DNA from: Methylotuvimicrobium sp. KM2
Lineage (GTDB): Bacteria > Pseudomonadota > Gammaproteobacteria > Methylococcales > Methylomonadaceae
Assembly (NCBI RefSeq): GCF_038051925.1
Contig: NZ_CP150634.1
Span: forward strand, 1,364,001 to 1,428,000
Direction of reading: 5' to 3'
DNA: 64,000 nucleotides
Part shown: positions 35,812 through 44,748 of the stretch, piece after piece
Layout of the letters: each line of letters starts with the position of its first letter
Position numbering within the stretch: the stretch's first letter is position 1
Program-made: the position numbers and the translations under genes
The notes under the pieces: model-generated
Seen by the model: only the letters and a program-made list of their open reading frames with translations
Told to the model about the DNA's origin: nothing
Databases searched by the model: none

Positions 35812-37455
35812 TCAACCGTCATCCTTAAAAAACGTGCGCCGGGCGATTAAAATCGCCGACAACGGCATCGCCAATCCTAGAAACATCACGATGAAAAATA
35901 AGCTGCCTAATTGGCTGTAATCGGCGGCGGTGATGACCGAACCGGTTGTCGGGTCTTTGATTTCGCGGCTGATCACGAGCACTTGATTGAGCGCCTTAGT
36001 CAGTAATTGAGACAGCGAAAGGGCCAGATTGGTGAAAGCGGCCATGACCGCAAAATAGGTCGCCTTGAGTCTGGGCGGCGCGGAATTAGCGATCCAGGCC
36101 AGCATCGGAATCATCGCGATCTGTCCGAGCGGCGATTCCAGCGCGGTATCGATCAAGGCAATGAAACGCGCGTCGACCACGCCGCCGGTATGCGCCTGAG
36201 TCCATTCATGAAAGCCGTAAAACAGCGCGATGTTCGGTAAATACAGCGCGCTCAACGCTATCGTCAAGACCGCGATGACATGCGTGATCGGGCGCTCGGC
36301 CATGAAGCGCCGGAACAGAAACATGCCGAACAGCGTCAGTCCGCTAGTGACTAACGACAGTTGCGCAAGAAACTGTTGATCGAAGGCGAGCACATCGATC
36401 ATCCACCAGGTTTCGCCGGCGCCGGTCGTCGGCACGGCCCGAAAGGCGAAGATCACGAAAGCGATGCCGTACAACTGATTGCGTTGAGTGGATTCCAAGT
36501 CCAGCGTCAGGCGCCAAATCAAAAATAGCACGATAGCCAGCGAACCGATAAAGACGATCGCATCGCTATTCGGAATATCGCTCAAGCCCATTAAGACCGC
36601 GAACAACACGAAACCAAGTCCGCCGCCGAGAATCCACCAGTTGATTTCGGGCAATTCATCTTCGGGTCGGGCCAGCAAGCGGTCAATGTCTTCGCGTTCA
36701 TAACCTTGCGCCGCCAAGCGCCATTCCTGTTGAGATCGGAGATAGGCGGACAGCAGTATCCCAGCTATCGAAATCAAGGGTATGACCAAGGCCCAACGGT
36801 AAACCGTCAAATACACCGCCGCTTTTTCGGCGTCGTCCATCAAATGTACGTCATCGAACAGCATGACATTGGCGGCCGCGACCAGCATCGATCCGCCGAT
36901 AATGGCGACCCGGCCCAAGGTCTGCATCGTCGTGTGCGCCAATTTGATTTGTGCCTCGGGCAGCGGCCTGCCTTGTTCGTCGAAACGCGGCACCGCCTCG
37001 ACCGTCATCGCATCGGCGACGGTATCCTGTACGACATAACCGATCGGCGCCAGTAATGCCGACAAGACAAACCAAGTTTCGGCGGGCAGGATGTGCGTCA
37101 TGAATTCCCGGTCCGCCAATAGATTGATCATGATCAGCAAGCTAGCCGCGATCAGCGCCGCGCCGAGATAGATCAACTTGGCTTTATGCCGCCACAGTAA
37201 ATCGACCAGATGGCCGACCGGCATTTTCAGCGCCCACGGCAGCATCACCCAAAAGCCCAGCATGGCCAGAAATTCGGCCGACAAGCCGAGGTATTCCTTG
37301 ACGAAAAAAGTTCCGACGATGCCGGTCAAGCCGGATACGCCGGCTGCCAGATAGACCATCAACGGCGGAACATAGCTAAGGCGCATTTGTCGAGCCAGAT
37401 CGTAAACATTGCGGTCTAGCCAGTTTTGCCATTGGCGGTTCGGTTTTGTATTCAT
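35812..37455 (-). CDS. Folate-biopterin-type MFS transporter
   Basis: 547-residue membrane protein with about 12-14 hydrophobic segments. Features of the folate-biopterin transporter (FBT/BT1) group: YLAAGVSGLTGIVGTFFVKE, the PLGYVVQD-like APIGYVVQDTVADAMTVEAV, and a C-terminal SPLGQIAMIPMLAWIANSAP. A hydrophilic loop (~250-285) splits the two halves. The substrate is uncertain: could be a pteridine, folate or another organic compound. Monocistronic. Its nearness to the cobalamin genes is probably incidental. Confidence 0.72.
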   Translation of the reverse strand: MNTKPNRQWQNWLDRNVYDLARQMRLSYVPPLMVYLAAGVSGLTGIVGTFFVKEYLGLSAEFLAMLGFWVMLPWALKMPVGHLVDLLWRHKAKLIYLGAALIAASLLIMINLLADREFMTHILPAETWFVLSALLAPIGYVVQDTVADAMTVEAVPRFDEQGRPLPEAQIKLAHTTMQTLGRVAIIGGSMLVAAANVMLFDDVHLMDDAEKAAVYLTVYRWALVIPLISIAGILLSAYLRSQQEWRLAAQGYEREDIDRLLARPEDELPEINWWILGGGLGFVLFAVLMGLSDIPNSDAIVFIGSLAIVLFLIWRLTLDLESTQRNQLYGIAFVIFAFRAVPTTGAGETWWMIDVLAFDQQFLAQLSLVTSGLTLFGMFLFRRFMAERPITHVIAVLTIALSALYLPNIALFYGFHEWTQAHTGGVVDARFIALIDTALESPLGQIAMIPMLAWIANSAPPRLKATYFAVMAAFTNLALSLSQLLTKALNQVLVISREIKDPTTGSVITAADYSQLGSLFFIVMFLGLAMPLSAILIARRTFFKDDG

Positions 37456-38147
37456 AAGTTCATTGTCGATGAGTGAGGTGTTACATAATGCTTAATCCTA
37501 ACCCGGACTAGCCCGGAGCCAAAGCGGAAATCGTTTTTGTTATAGCGTTACGGTTTCGATACCGTTGTGCGTTTTTTAGCATTATAGACCTCGACGATCG
37601 CGATCTGGGGATCGCTCCCACAGAACATCGGAATCCTTGTGGGAGCGACGCCTTCGTCGTCCCTCACCTAACGCTAGTTGAGGGAAAGCCGGCGTCGTTT
37701 AAGTCCTCGTTCCCACCGCTCCAGCGTGGGAATGCATACCGATCTTGCCTCGGCTGCCAAGGTATGGGTTCCCTCGGAGGACCGTGGGATCCAGAAATAT
37801 CTCTTCCGATGCCTGCAACGTTTAGTCGCCTTTTTTAGGACTTTGGCGTTGCGACTTCGATTCCGTTGTTCGTTTTTTAGCATTGTCGTCTTCGACGATC
37901 GCGATCTGGGGATCGCTCCCACAGCACTAATCATCCTTGTTACTTGTTTTAGTTCAAGTGGGATGTCCGGTTTCGCAACGCTGGAGCGTTGCGGGCTGCA
38001 TTCCAACGCAGAGCGTTGGAACGATAAGGTGAAAAGACAATTCGGAGCGCCGGAAGCGTAGTAATACCAGTCACTTGAAACCGCTTCGCGCCCAGCCGGG
38101 TTTTTATGGTTAAATGCCGTTTTACTCTTTGAATTAGGTTATTGTTT
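37456..38147. other. Gap with C, E and F repeats
   Basis: Two C-type hairpin regions (37593-37660, 37897-37925) each followed by a GACTTTGGCGTTGCGACTTC-like or CGATACCGTTGTGCGTTTTT stretch that repeats within the gap, an F palindrome (37661-37684), repeat E (37704-37794), and CAACGCTGGAGCGTTG-type dyads (37976-38020). No gene until the rhodanese lipoprotein. Confidence 0.65.
37704..37794 (+). repeat. Repeat E copy 3
   Basis: As 13743-13834 with a few substitutions (CCCTCGGAGGACCGTGGGAT on the right arm). Confidence 0.75.
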
Positions 38148-38546
38148 ATGAAACTCCGAATCTTGGCTAAAAAAACGCTGTTATTTTCGATCATGGCGAT
38201 CGCTATCGTCGCCGGTTGCGCGTTTCAAAAACCCGATTATTTGACCATGATCAGTGCTGAAGAACTCAATCGAATCATGCAAAATGAGACTATTGTTTTA
38301 ATCGATGTTCACATCCCCGAGCAGCAGCATATCAAGGGGACTAATCTTTTCATTCCTTACAACGAGGTTGAGCGGTATCAGGATAAACTGCCTGCCGATA
38401 AAAATACCGCGCTCTATTTGTATTGCGAAGGCGGGCCTATGGGTAATGCGGCCGCGCGGTCTTTCTATGAACTAGGCTATCGTAATTTGTACAATCTTGA
38501 AGGCGGAGCTAAAGCTTGGCGGCAAGCGGGATTGGCGTTTGAATGA
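38148..38546 (+). CDS. Rhodanese-like lipoprotein
   Basis: 132 residues. Signal peptide with lipobox VAGC (C24), so predicted membrane-anchored in the periplasm. Single rhodanese domain: LIDVHIPEQQHIKGTNLFIP and the active-site loop LYCEGGPMGNAAARSF with C93. Domains like this transfer sulfur or act as persulfide carriers; the substrate is unknown. ATG at 38148 preferred over the TTG two codons upstream. The stop is directly followed by the heptamer array. Confidence 0.85.
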   Translation: MKLRILAKKTLLFSIMAIAIVAGCAFQKPDYLTMISAEELNRIMQNETIVLIDVHIPEQQHIKGTNLFIPYNEVERYQDKLPADKNTALYLYCEGGPMGNAAARSFYELGYRNLYNLEGGAKAWRQAGLAFE

Positions 38547-38791
38547 GGTGAAAGGTGAAAGGTGAAAGGTGAAAGGGGAAAGAGGAAAGAGGAAAGAGGA
38601 AAGAGGAAAGAGGAAAGAGGAAAGAGGAAAGAGGAAAGAGGAAAGAGGAAAGAGGAAAGAGGAAAGAGGAAAGAGGAAAGAGGAAAGAGGAAAGAGGAAA
38701 GAGGAAAGAGGAAAGAGGAAAGAGGAAAGAGGAAAGAGGAAAGAGGAAAGAGGAAAGAGGAAAGAGGAAAGAGGAAAGAGGAAAGAGGAAA
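38547..38791 (+). repeat. Heptanucleotide tandem array (35 units)
   Basis: Starts right after the rhodanese stop: four GGTGAAA units, one GGGGAAA, then 30 perfect GAGGAAA units. Purine-only on the + strand. The 7-bp unit leaves both strands open in several frames, producing spurious long frames with KRKEERG-type repeats. Confidence 0.97.
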
Positions 38792-38829
38792 GAGGGGCTT
38801 GACAAATGGATTAAATTCCGCATCATTTC

Positions 38830-38878
38830 ACCGCTCACCGCTCACCGCTCACCGCTCACCGCTCACCGCTCACCGCTC
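38830..38878 (+). repeat. Second heptamer array (7 ACCGCTC units)
   Basis: Seven perfect ACCGCTC units. The last one supplies part of the TGA stop codon of the TolC-like gene on the minus strand. It is 38 bp from the purine heptamer array. Confidence 0.95.
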
Positions 38879-40235
38879 ACCTCCAACTCCCCAGCGCTTT
38901 TTTAAGCTCGGCTTCGGCGCGTAGCGCGTCGAAGCGTGCCGCGATATCGCGCGAATGCGCTTTGTCGCGCGCGACTTCGGCCTCGATATAACGCGTGACC
39001 GTGGCGGCGCCGGCTTGGCGTTGTTGGTTGACCAAGCGCAAGGCTTCCTCGGCCGATGCGATCGCCGCACGCGTCACATTGAGACGCGCCAGCGCTTCCC
39101 GGAATTTCAAATGCGCGGTTTTGACTTCGTTTTCGATCGCGAGCTTGGTCTGGGTATGCGCTTTTTGCGCTTCGTTCAATTGATGCTCGGCTTTTTTGAC
39201 GGCTTCGCTGGTACCGAAACCGCTGAACAAATCCATTTCGACCATGACGCCGGCCGTGACATTGTCGCGGTTGGTCGAAAAATCGATATTCTTGCTGTCC
39301 GAACCGTAGCTGACATACGCGTTCGCGCGCGGCAGATGCGCGCCTTTGGCTGCGCTCAATTTGCGTTCGGCGATTTCGACGCGTTTATAAGCCGCGGCGA
39401 TTTCCGGGCGCTCCTTGATGGCGCGGTTGAGTAAATCGTCGAACGATTCATGATTTTCCGGAATTTGCAGCGCCGCCGAGGCCTGCTCGAATTCGAATGC
39501 TTCGTCGGCATTGAGGCCGAGCAGCGTTTTGAGTCCGGTCCGGGTTAGTTCGATCGCATTCGCGGCTTGAATCTCGGCGTCTTGGGTTTCGGCCAATTGT
39601 ACTTCCAACGATAAGACATCGGATTTCAATAGCGCGCCGGCTTCGTATTGGTTTTTGCTTTGCCGCAGTTCGCTGTCGACCGCCTTGATCGAATTCAAAG
39701 CGACTTTATGGGCCTCGGCGCTTGCCAGTAGGCCATAGTAGGTCGAAGTCACTGCTTCGATCAATTGATTGCGGACCGCCGACTCTTGCAATTCCGCCGC
39801 TTCGACGCCGAGTTCGGCGGCCTTGGCCGCCTGATAATCCTGACCGCCGCGAAACAGAGAATAGGTCGCGACGACTTCGGGCCGGTAATTATCGGTCCCG
39901 CCCGGTTGATTGAAATTGGTGGAGCCGTCGAGATTCAGCCGCCGCTGAGATATGATCATGCCGAACGCGCGAGAGGGATTGTCGGTATGCTCGTAAGACA
40001 TGCGAATTTGAGCTTGCGGGTAAAACGCGGCGAATGCTTCTCCCAATTGCGCTTGAGCCTGCCCGATACGCTCATGAGCGATTTGCAGATCCGGATTGTT
40101 TTGCAATGCAAGCGATATGGCGTCTTCCAAGGTATAAGTCGGTCGGCGTTCGAGTTCCGAAGATTGCGCGTAAGCATGCGTTTGCGGAAGTATTAGTAAG
40201 CAAGCCAGAACGGCTGTTTTGGTCAATTCAAGCAT
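38877..40235 (-). CDS. TolC-family outer-membrane channel protein
   Basis: 452 residues. Signal peptide ending AYAQ, then the duplicated helical hairpin/beta repeats of outer membrane efflux proteins: YTLEDAISLALQNNPDLQIA at the start, YSLFRGGQDYQAAKAAELG mid-way, and VEMDLFSGFGTSEAVKKAEH in the second repeat. Likely the outer-membrane part of an RND or other tripartite exporter, but no pump gene is adjacent. Its C-terminus (KKALGSWR) and stop lie at the edge of the heptamer array. ATG at 40235. Confidence 0.88.
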   Translation of the reverse strand: MLELTKTAVLACLLILPQTHAYAQSSELERRPTYTLEDAISLALQNNPDLQIAHERIGQAQAQLGEAFAAFYPQAQIRMSYEHTDNPSRAFGMIISQRRLNLDGSTNFNQPGGTDNYRPEVVATYSLFRGGQDYQAAKAAELGVEAAELQESAVRNQLIEAVTSTYYGLLASAEAHKVALNSIKAVDSELRQSKNQYEAGALLKSDVLSLEVQLAETQDAEIQAANAIELTRTGLKTLLGLNADEAFEFEQASAALQIPENHESFDDLLNRAIKERPEIAAAYKRVEIAERKLSAAKGAHLPRANAYVSYGSDSKNIDFSTNRDNVTAGVMVEMDLFSGFGTSEAVKKAEHQLNEAQKAHTQTKLAIENEVKTAHLKFREALARLNVTRAAIASAEEALRLVNQQRQAGAATVTRYIEAEVARDKAHSRDIAARFDALRAEAELKKALGSWR

Positions 40236-40379
40236 AATGGCTTTCCGTTGAAGTAATTGGAATCATGCTGGCTAGTATATAAGAAAATGCTAATATTAAA
40301 TAGGCTTTGGAACACGCCGTGAATACCGCATCGTAAACGTAATTATTTACATCCCCTATCGTTCCCACGCAGAGCGCTC

Positions 40380-40644
40380 GCCGTTATACATAAGTCGTAG
40401 ATATACCGTCTTGCTATCTTGGCAAATGTGACCTCGATACCCTTTATTGTTGCTTAACGTAACCGACTTTCCCTCACCTAGCGTTAGGTGAGGGACGACG
40501 AAGGCGTCGCTCCCACAAGGGGGGCTGGATGCTCTGTGGGAGCGATCCCCAGATCGCGATCTCGGAGCCACTGATATCCAATATCCGCAGATTTATCAAG
40601 CAGCACCGTTTCCAGTTATACGATGACCTCTGTTTAGCAAGTTT
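40380..40644 (-). repeat. MITE-like repeat G, copy 2 (F plus C centre)
   Basis: Left end CCGTTATACATAAG. The arms match the other G copies in reverse (CCACTGATATCCAATATCCG, CGTTTCCAGTTATACGATGA). The right terminal repeat is replaced by repeat E after GTTTAGCAAGTTT. Confidence 0.65.
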
Positions 40645-40735
40645 TCCTCGTTCCCATCGCTCCAGCGTGGGAACGCATACCAATCTGGTTTCAACAGCCT
40701 AGATACGGATTCCCACGGAGGACCGTGGGAGCCAG
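40644..40735 (+). repeat. Repeat E copy 4
   Basis: Palindrome pair as in other E copies, spacer diverged (CAATCTGGTTTCAACAGCC). Confidence 0.7.
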
Positions 40736-40827
40736 AAAAGGCTTAACTTAATGGCAGTGAAGCAGAGCGTGGGAACGATAACTATTACCGCATACATGCC
40801 ATTCATAAACTGCTGATGTCAAGGATA

Positions 40828-43800
40828 TCACTCGGCTTCTATTCTCGTCGGCGACGCTAGGATGTTACTAATTTCAATAACTATTTTTTCCGGAGAGTCG
40901 CTCAAAGCATCGCGTAGTTCGTAAAACGCCTTTTCGAGTAGAAAGAGGTCGATCAGACCGCGCGGAGCCGCATTTCTTGCAAACAAGTCGCTACTGCTTA
41001 CCGCTTCATCATAGGCGGCGAGGAAAGTGCGCTTAACCTCGGTTTTCCAGTCCCGCATCATGGGTTCTAGTTTGGCGATATCATTGGGCCGTTCAATGCT
41101 GGCGAGCGTTATGGCTTTATGGGCCGCATGATTCAAGGATCTTAGCACATCCGCCACATCTCTTAACGGCGAATGTTTTCGATGTTGTCCGGCGCGTAAT
41201 TGCGCCGTATCGTACTCGAAGTCGGTAAATAAAAAATCGTTTTCGGTCAGTAGCACATGCCCCAGATTAAGATTTCCATGATAGCGGATTTTAATTCCAT
41301 TTGCCGGTTCGGAAATACAAGCGTTCATCCGTTCAATCAGCGCCTCGCGTTGTTCGAGTAAAGGGCGTAGCGCCGTTTGAACTGTTTCATCAAGCTCGTT
41401 CAGGCGATGTTCGAGTAAATCCAGCGTTGATACCGCTTCGGTTTGCGCTTGCCGCACCCAGTCCGATAGGTCGTCGTCGCTGACCGGTTCGGGATCGAAA
41501 GCGGAGGTATCTGTTACCGTGCCTAATGCATGATGCAGTTCGCCGGTGCGTCGACCGAGCGTTTCAATCAGCATGAGATAAGCGCTGTGTTTCTCGGTGG
41601 CAAGACACGGCTCAGGTTCCGTCGTGAGACAATCTTCCAGGAATCTTTCCAGATAGTCGAGCGTATAGCTCCAACCGTCGCCCTGGTTTTTGACATAGCC
41701 TTGCAACACGGCAAGGGTCATGACATCGCCATTCTCGTCCCGATACTCGATGAAACCGGCGATGGGCGGCGTATTACGGAATTTTACCGTATTGTTCAAA
41801 AAGCAACCGATTTCAATTTCCGGATGGCGTCCGACTTGAAGGCGTCGATAGCCTTTTAAAAAAAATCGATTGTTTAGGGCGACGGTTGTTTTATTATCTT
41901 TCGTATGCGGTGGTTGTGCGGCTAGCTGGTCCATCTCTTTCTCCGCAGCGCATTCGTCAAACGCCTCGGTCGGCGAACAACGGATGACTCCTTGTTCGCA
42001 GACGATTGTACGTTCGGCGCCAATGGCCTGAACCAGTGCTTGGCAAAATGCCTCGTCGGCAAATGCATCGCCTAAAATGCCTACTTGAGACTGCTGGCGC
42101 ACCTTAGCCACGGTGAAAGGCGTCAAATCATGTAAGCGTTTCAGGTCGTGATTTTCCCATGCCAGCGCGAGCGGTAAAAAACAATGAAAAGGTTCGCCTG
42201 ACTTGTGTTCGACACGGGCTAGGGCGAGTAGCCACGTATTGTCTACCGATCCCCATTCGGCATAATCGCTAATATGCACACGGTCGAGCGATTCGTTGCT
42301 GACTTCACGATGCCAATTTTGCGCGGCGACAAAGCCCGGTAACGCGTTTTCCTCTAGTTGGGTGCGCGCCTTTTCGGACATGGCAATACGCCAGGATTCG
42401 TCTTGGCTTCGAAAAAAACTGTGCCAGCCGTCGAATAGCACTAGCGTCGGTAACTCCTCGGGTAATAAGTGTTCTTCATGCCAAGCCGGCACATCTTCGC
42501 TACGGGCCAGCCGGAACCAATAGTAATTATAGCCGGGCAGGGTAAGCAGGTACGGTAATTCGCCGATTGGCGGAAAAGTCGTGTGTCCGAGCATTTCCAC
42601 CGGCACGCATCCTTTATAAGCCGAAAGATCCAATTCGACCGCCTGCGCGGCTCGCGATAAGTTGCTGACGCATAGGATGATATCGTCTTCGTATAACCTG
42701 AGATAGGCTAGGATTTTTCGATTGCCGGGGTGTAAAAAAACCAGTTCGCCGCGTCCGAATGCCTGGTGGTTTTTGCGCAAAGTCAAAACATGTTTCATCC
42801 AATTGAGCAACGAGGAGCGGTCGCGCAACTGCGCCTCGACATTGACCGCCCCATAGCCATAGATCGGGTCCATGATCGGGGGCAGGTACAGGCGTTGCGG
42901 GTCGGCGCGGGAGAAACCGCCGTTACGATCGGGGCTCCATTGCATGGGGGTCCTGACGCCGTTGCGGTCGCCAAGGAAAATATTGTCGCCCATGCCGATT
43001 TCGTCCCCGTAGTAAATGATGGGCGAGCCCGGCATGGATAGCAGTAAGCTGTTCATCAGCTTGATTTTATCCAGCTCGTTATCCATCAGCGGGGCCAGGC
43101 GGCGCCGAATTCCGACATTCAAGCGCGCGCGAGGGTCGCTGACATAGATTTGATACATGTAATCGCGCTCCTTGTCGGTGACCATCTCCAGGGTCAATTC
43201 GTCATGATTGCGCAGGAATATGGTCCATTGACAGTTTTCGGGAATGGTCGGAGTCTGCCGCATGATATCGACGACAGGGTGACGGTCTTCTTGCGCGATA
43301 GCCATGTAAATTCGAGGCATGAGCGGGAAATGATAGGCCATGTGGCACTCGTCGCCGTCACTGAAATAATCCCGAACATTTTCCGGCCACTGATTGACTT
43401 CGGCGAGAAACACGCAATGCGGATAGTGTTCATCGACAATCGCACGCATTTGTTTGATCACGTCATGCGTTTCCGGTAAGTTTTCGTTGTTGGTTCCCTC
43501 TCGAACGCATAGATAGGGAATGGCGTCCAGGCGCATGCCGTCAACGCCTTGATCCAACCAGAAACGCATCAATTTGATCACCGCTTTGACGACATGCGGG
43601 TTATTGAAATTGAGATCCGGTTGGTGAGAAAAAAAGCGATGCCAGTAATAGGCATGAGCCTCATCGTCCCAAGTCCAATTCGATTTTTCGGTATCCTCGA
43701 AAATAATGCGCGTTTCGGGGAATTTTTGGTTGGTTTCGCTCCAAATATAAAAGTCGCGCTTGCCGGAACCCGGCGGCGCTTTTCGCGCCGCTTGAAACCA

Positions 43801-44190
43801 TGGATGCTGGTCCGAGGTGTGATTGATCACCAGTTCCGTGATGACCTTGAAACCCCGGCGGTGGGCTTCTTTCATGAAACGCTTGAAATCGTCCATACAG
43901 CCGTAATCGGGATGAATGTTGCGATAGTCGGCTATGTCGTATCCGTCGTCGCGCAGCGGTGAAGGGTAAAAAGGCAGTAACCAGAGCGTGTTTACTCCGA
44001 GATCTTGCAGGTAATCGAGCTTCTGTATCAATCCTTCGAAATCGCCCATGCCGTTATTGTCGCTGTCGAAAAAAGCCTTGATGTGCAGTTCGTAAATGAC
44101 GGCATCTTTGAACCATAGCGGGTCGTTTTCCCAGTCCGGTTTGTCGCCGTTTAACGGTTGTTCAAATTCACTGCCTTCTGTTTTAGTCAT
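40828..44190 (-). CDS. treS: Trehalose synthase fused to maltokinase
   Basis: 1,120 residues. The N-terminal ~550 are a GH13 trehalose synthase: DDGYDIADYRNIHPDYG, nucleophile D222 in GVDGMRLDAIPYL, acid/base E264 in FLAEVNQWPE, D330 in FLRNHDELTL. The C-terminal half is a maltokinase-type kinase: VQLRAGQ-like segments, IKIRYHGNLNLGHVLLTEND, FLFTDFEYD, RSPLRDVADVLRS-like SPLRDVADVLRSLNHAA. TreS interconverts maltose and trehalose, and maltokinase traps maltose as maltose-1-phosphate for GlgE-type glucan synthesis. The ATG at 44190 has AGGAAAAGGCC upstream; the longer frame to 44229 lacks a ribosome site. No glgE or glgB in the window. Confidence 0.92.
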   Translation of the reverse strand: MTKTEGSEFEQPLNGDKPDWENDPLWFKDAVIYELHIKAFFDSDNNGMGDFEGLIQKLDYLQDLGVNTLWLLPFYPSPLRDDGYDIADYRNIHPDYGCMDDFKRFMKEAHRRGFKVITELVINHTSDQHPWFQAARKAPPGSGKRDFYIWSETNQKFPETRIIFEDTEKSNWTWDDEAHAYYWHRFFSHQPDLNFNNPHVVKAVIKLMRFWLDQGVDGMRLDAIPYLCVREGTNNENLPETHDVIKQMRAIVDEHYPHCVFLAEVNQWPENVRDYFSDGDECHMAYHFPLMPRIYMAIAQEDRHPVVDIMRQTPTIPENCQWTIFLRNHDELTLEMVTDKERDYMYQIYVSDPRARLNVGIRRRLAPLMDNELDKIKLMNSLLLSMPGSPIIYYGDEIGMGDNIFLGDRNGVRTPMQWSPDRNGGFSRADPQRLYLPPIMDPIYGYGAVNVEAQLRDRSSLLNWMKHVLTLRKNHQAFGRGELVFLHPGNRKILAYLRLYEDDIILCVSNLSRAAQAVELDLSAYKGCVPVEMLGHTTFPPIGELPYLLTLPGYNYYWFRLARSEDVPAWHEEHLLPEELPTLVLFDGWHSFFRSQDESWRIAMSEKARTQLEENALPGFVAAQNWHREVSNESLDRVHISDYAEWGSVDNTWLLALARVEHKSGEPFHCFLPLALAWENHDLKRLHDLTPFTVAKVRQQSQVGILGDAFADEAFCQALVQAIGAERTIVCEQGVIRCSPTEAFDECAAEKEMDQLAAQPPHTKDNKTTVALNNRFFLKGYRRLQVGRHPEIEIGCFLNNTVKFRNTPPIAGFIEYRDENGDVMTLAVLQGYVKNQGDGWSYTLDYLERFLEDCLTTEPEPCLATEKHSAYLMLIETLGRRTGELHHALGTVTDTSAFDPEPVSDDDLSDWVRQAQTEAVSTLDLLEHRLNELDETVQTALRPLLEQREALIERMNACISEPANGIKIRYHGNLNLGHVLLTENDFLFTDFEYDTAQLRAGQHRKHSPLRDVADVLRSLNHAAHKAITLASIERPNDIAKLEPMMRDWKTEVKRTFLAAYDEAVSSSDLFARNAAPRGLIDLFLLEKAFYELRDALSDSPEKIVIEISNILASPTRIEAE

Positions 44191-44748
44191 GGCCTTTTCC
44201 TGCAATAGTAAAAGAGGAGTCAAAACCAACGCCCCGACGCTTACCGGTAAATATAAAACAGTCGGCGATTCGGCTCAATGCGGTTAATGACAGTTTAGCA
44301 TGCGCGTCTTTATCCTAACGCGCTCGGTTGCCTTTCGCCTAGCCATAGGTGAGGGAGCGGCATCGCTATCGCAAAGGGTAATTAGTACTGTGGGAGCGAT
44401 CCCCAGATCGCGATCATCGGAGTCGAAAATGCCGAAAAACGCACAAGGGTACCGAAGCCGCAACGCTAAGCATTGAAAAAATGGCTAAACATTACAGGCA
44501 TCGGAAGAGATATTTCGGGTTCCCACGGCCCTCAGTGGAAACCCATACCTTGGCAGCCGAGGCAAGACCGGTCGGCATTCCCACGCTGGAGAGGTGGGAA
44601 CGAGGGAGCTTAAACGGGCGTCGCTCCCACAAAAGATTACAACAAAAGGTTGCTATGCGGTCATAAATAAAAGCCATGCGGATTTTGAGTTTTTAGACCC
44701 TGCCCGCCAGTGATACAATACAACTTTCCAACCACGCCATTACCTAGG
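44191..44748. other. Divergent promoter region with C and E repeats
   Basis: Separates treS (minus) from the FAD/Fe-S gene (plus). Contains an F remnant and a C-type hairpin (44335-44415), repeat E inverted (44519-44606), and about 140 bp of unique sequence before the FAD gene. No gene. Confidence 0.6.
44519..44606 (-). repeat. Repeat E copy 5 (inverted)
   Basis: GGTTCCCACGGCCCTCAGTG ... GGCATTCCCACGCTGGAGAG, reverse of the other E copies. Confidence 0.75.

Larger units (their letters stand above)
40236..40827. other. Gap with G, C, F and E repeats
   Basis: A reversed G element (40380-40644) with a compound F plus C centre, ending in repeat E (40644-40735), and TTAACTTAATGGCAGTGAAG (40744-40763), which also occurs near 28200. 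No gene. Confidence 0.65.

Noticed and set aside
35812..37455. Transporter as a cobalamin importer
   Set aside because: Sequence resembles folate-biopterin carriers, and it is a separate unit with no riboswitch.
38547..38878. CRISPR-like array
   Set aside because: The units are 7 bp with no spacers; a simple tandem repeat, not a CRISPR.
38562..38924. Long frames of KRKEERG-type repeats on both strands
   Set aside because: They are translations of the heptamer array; no start region, ribosome site or family match.
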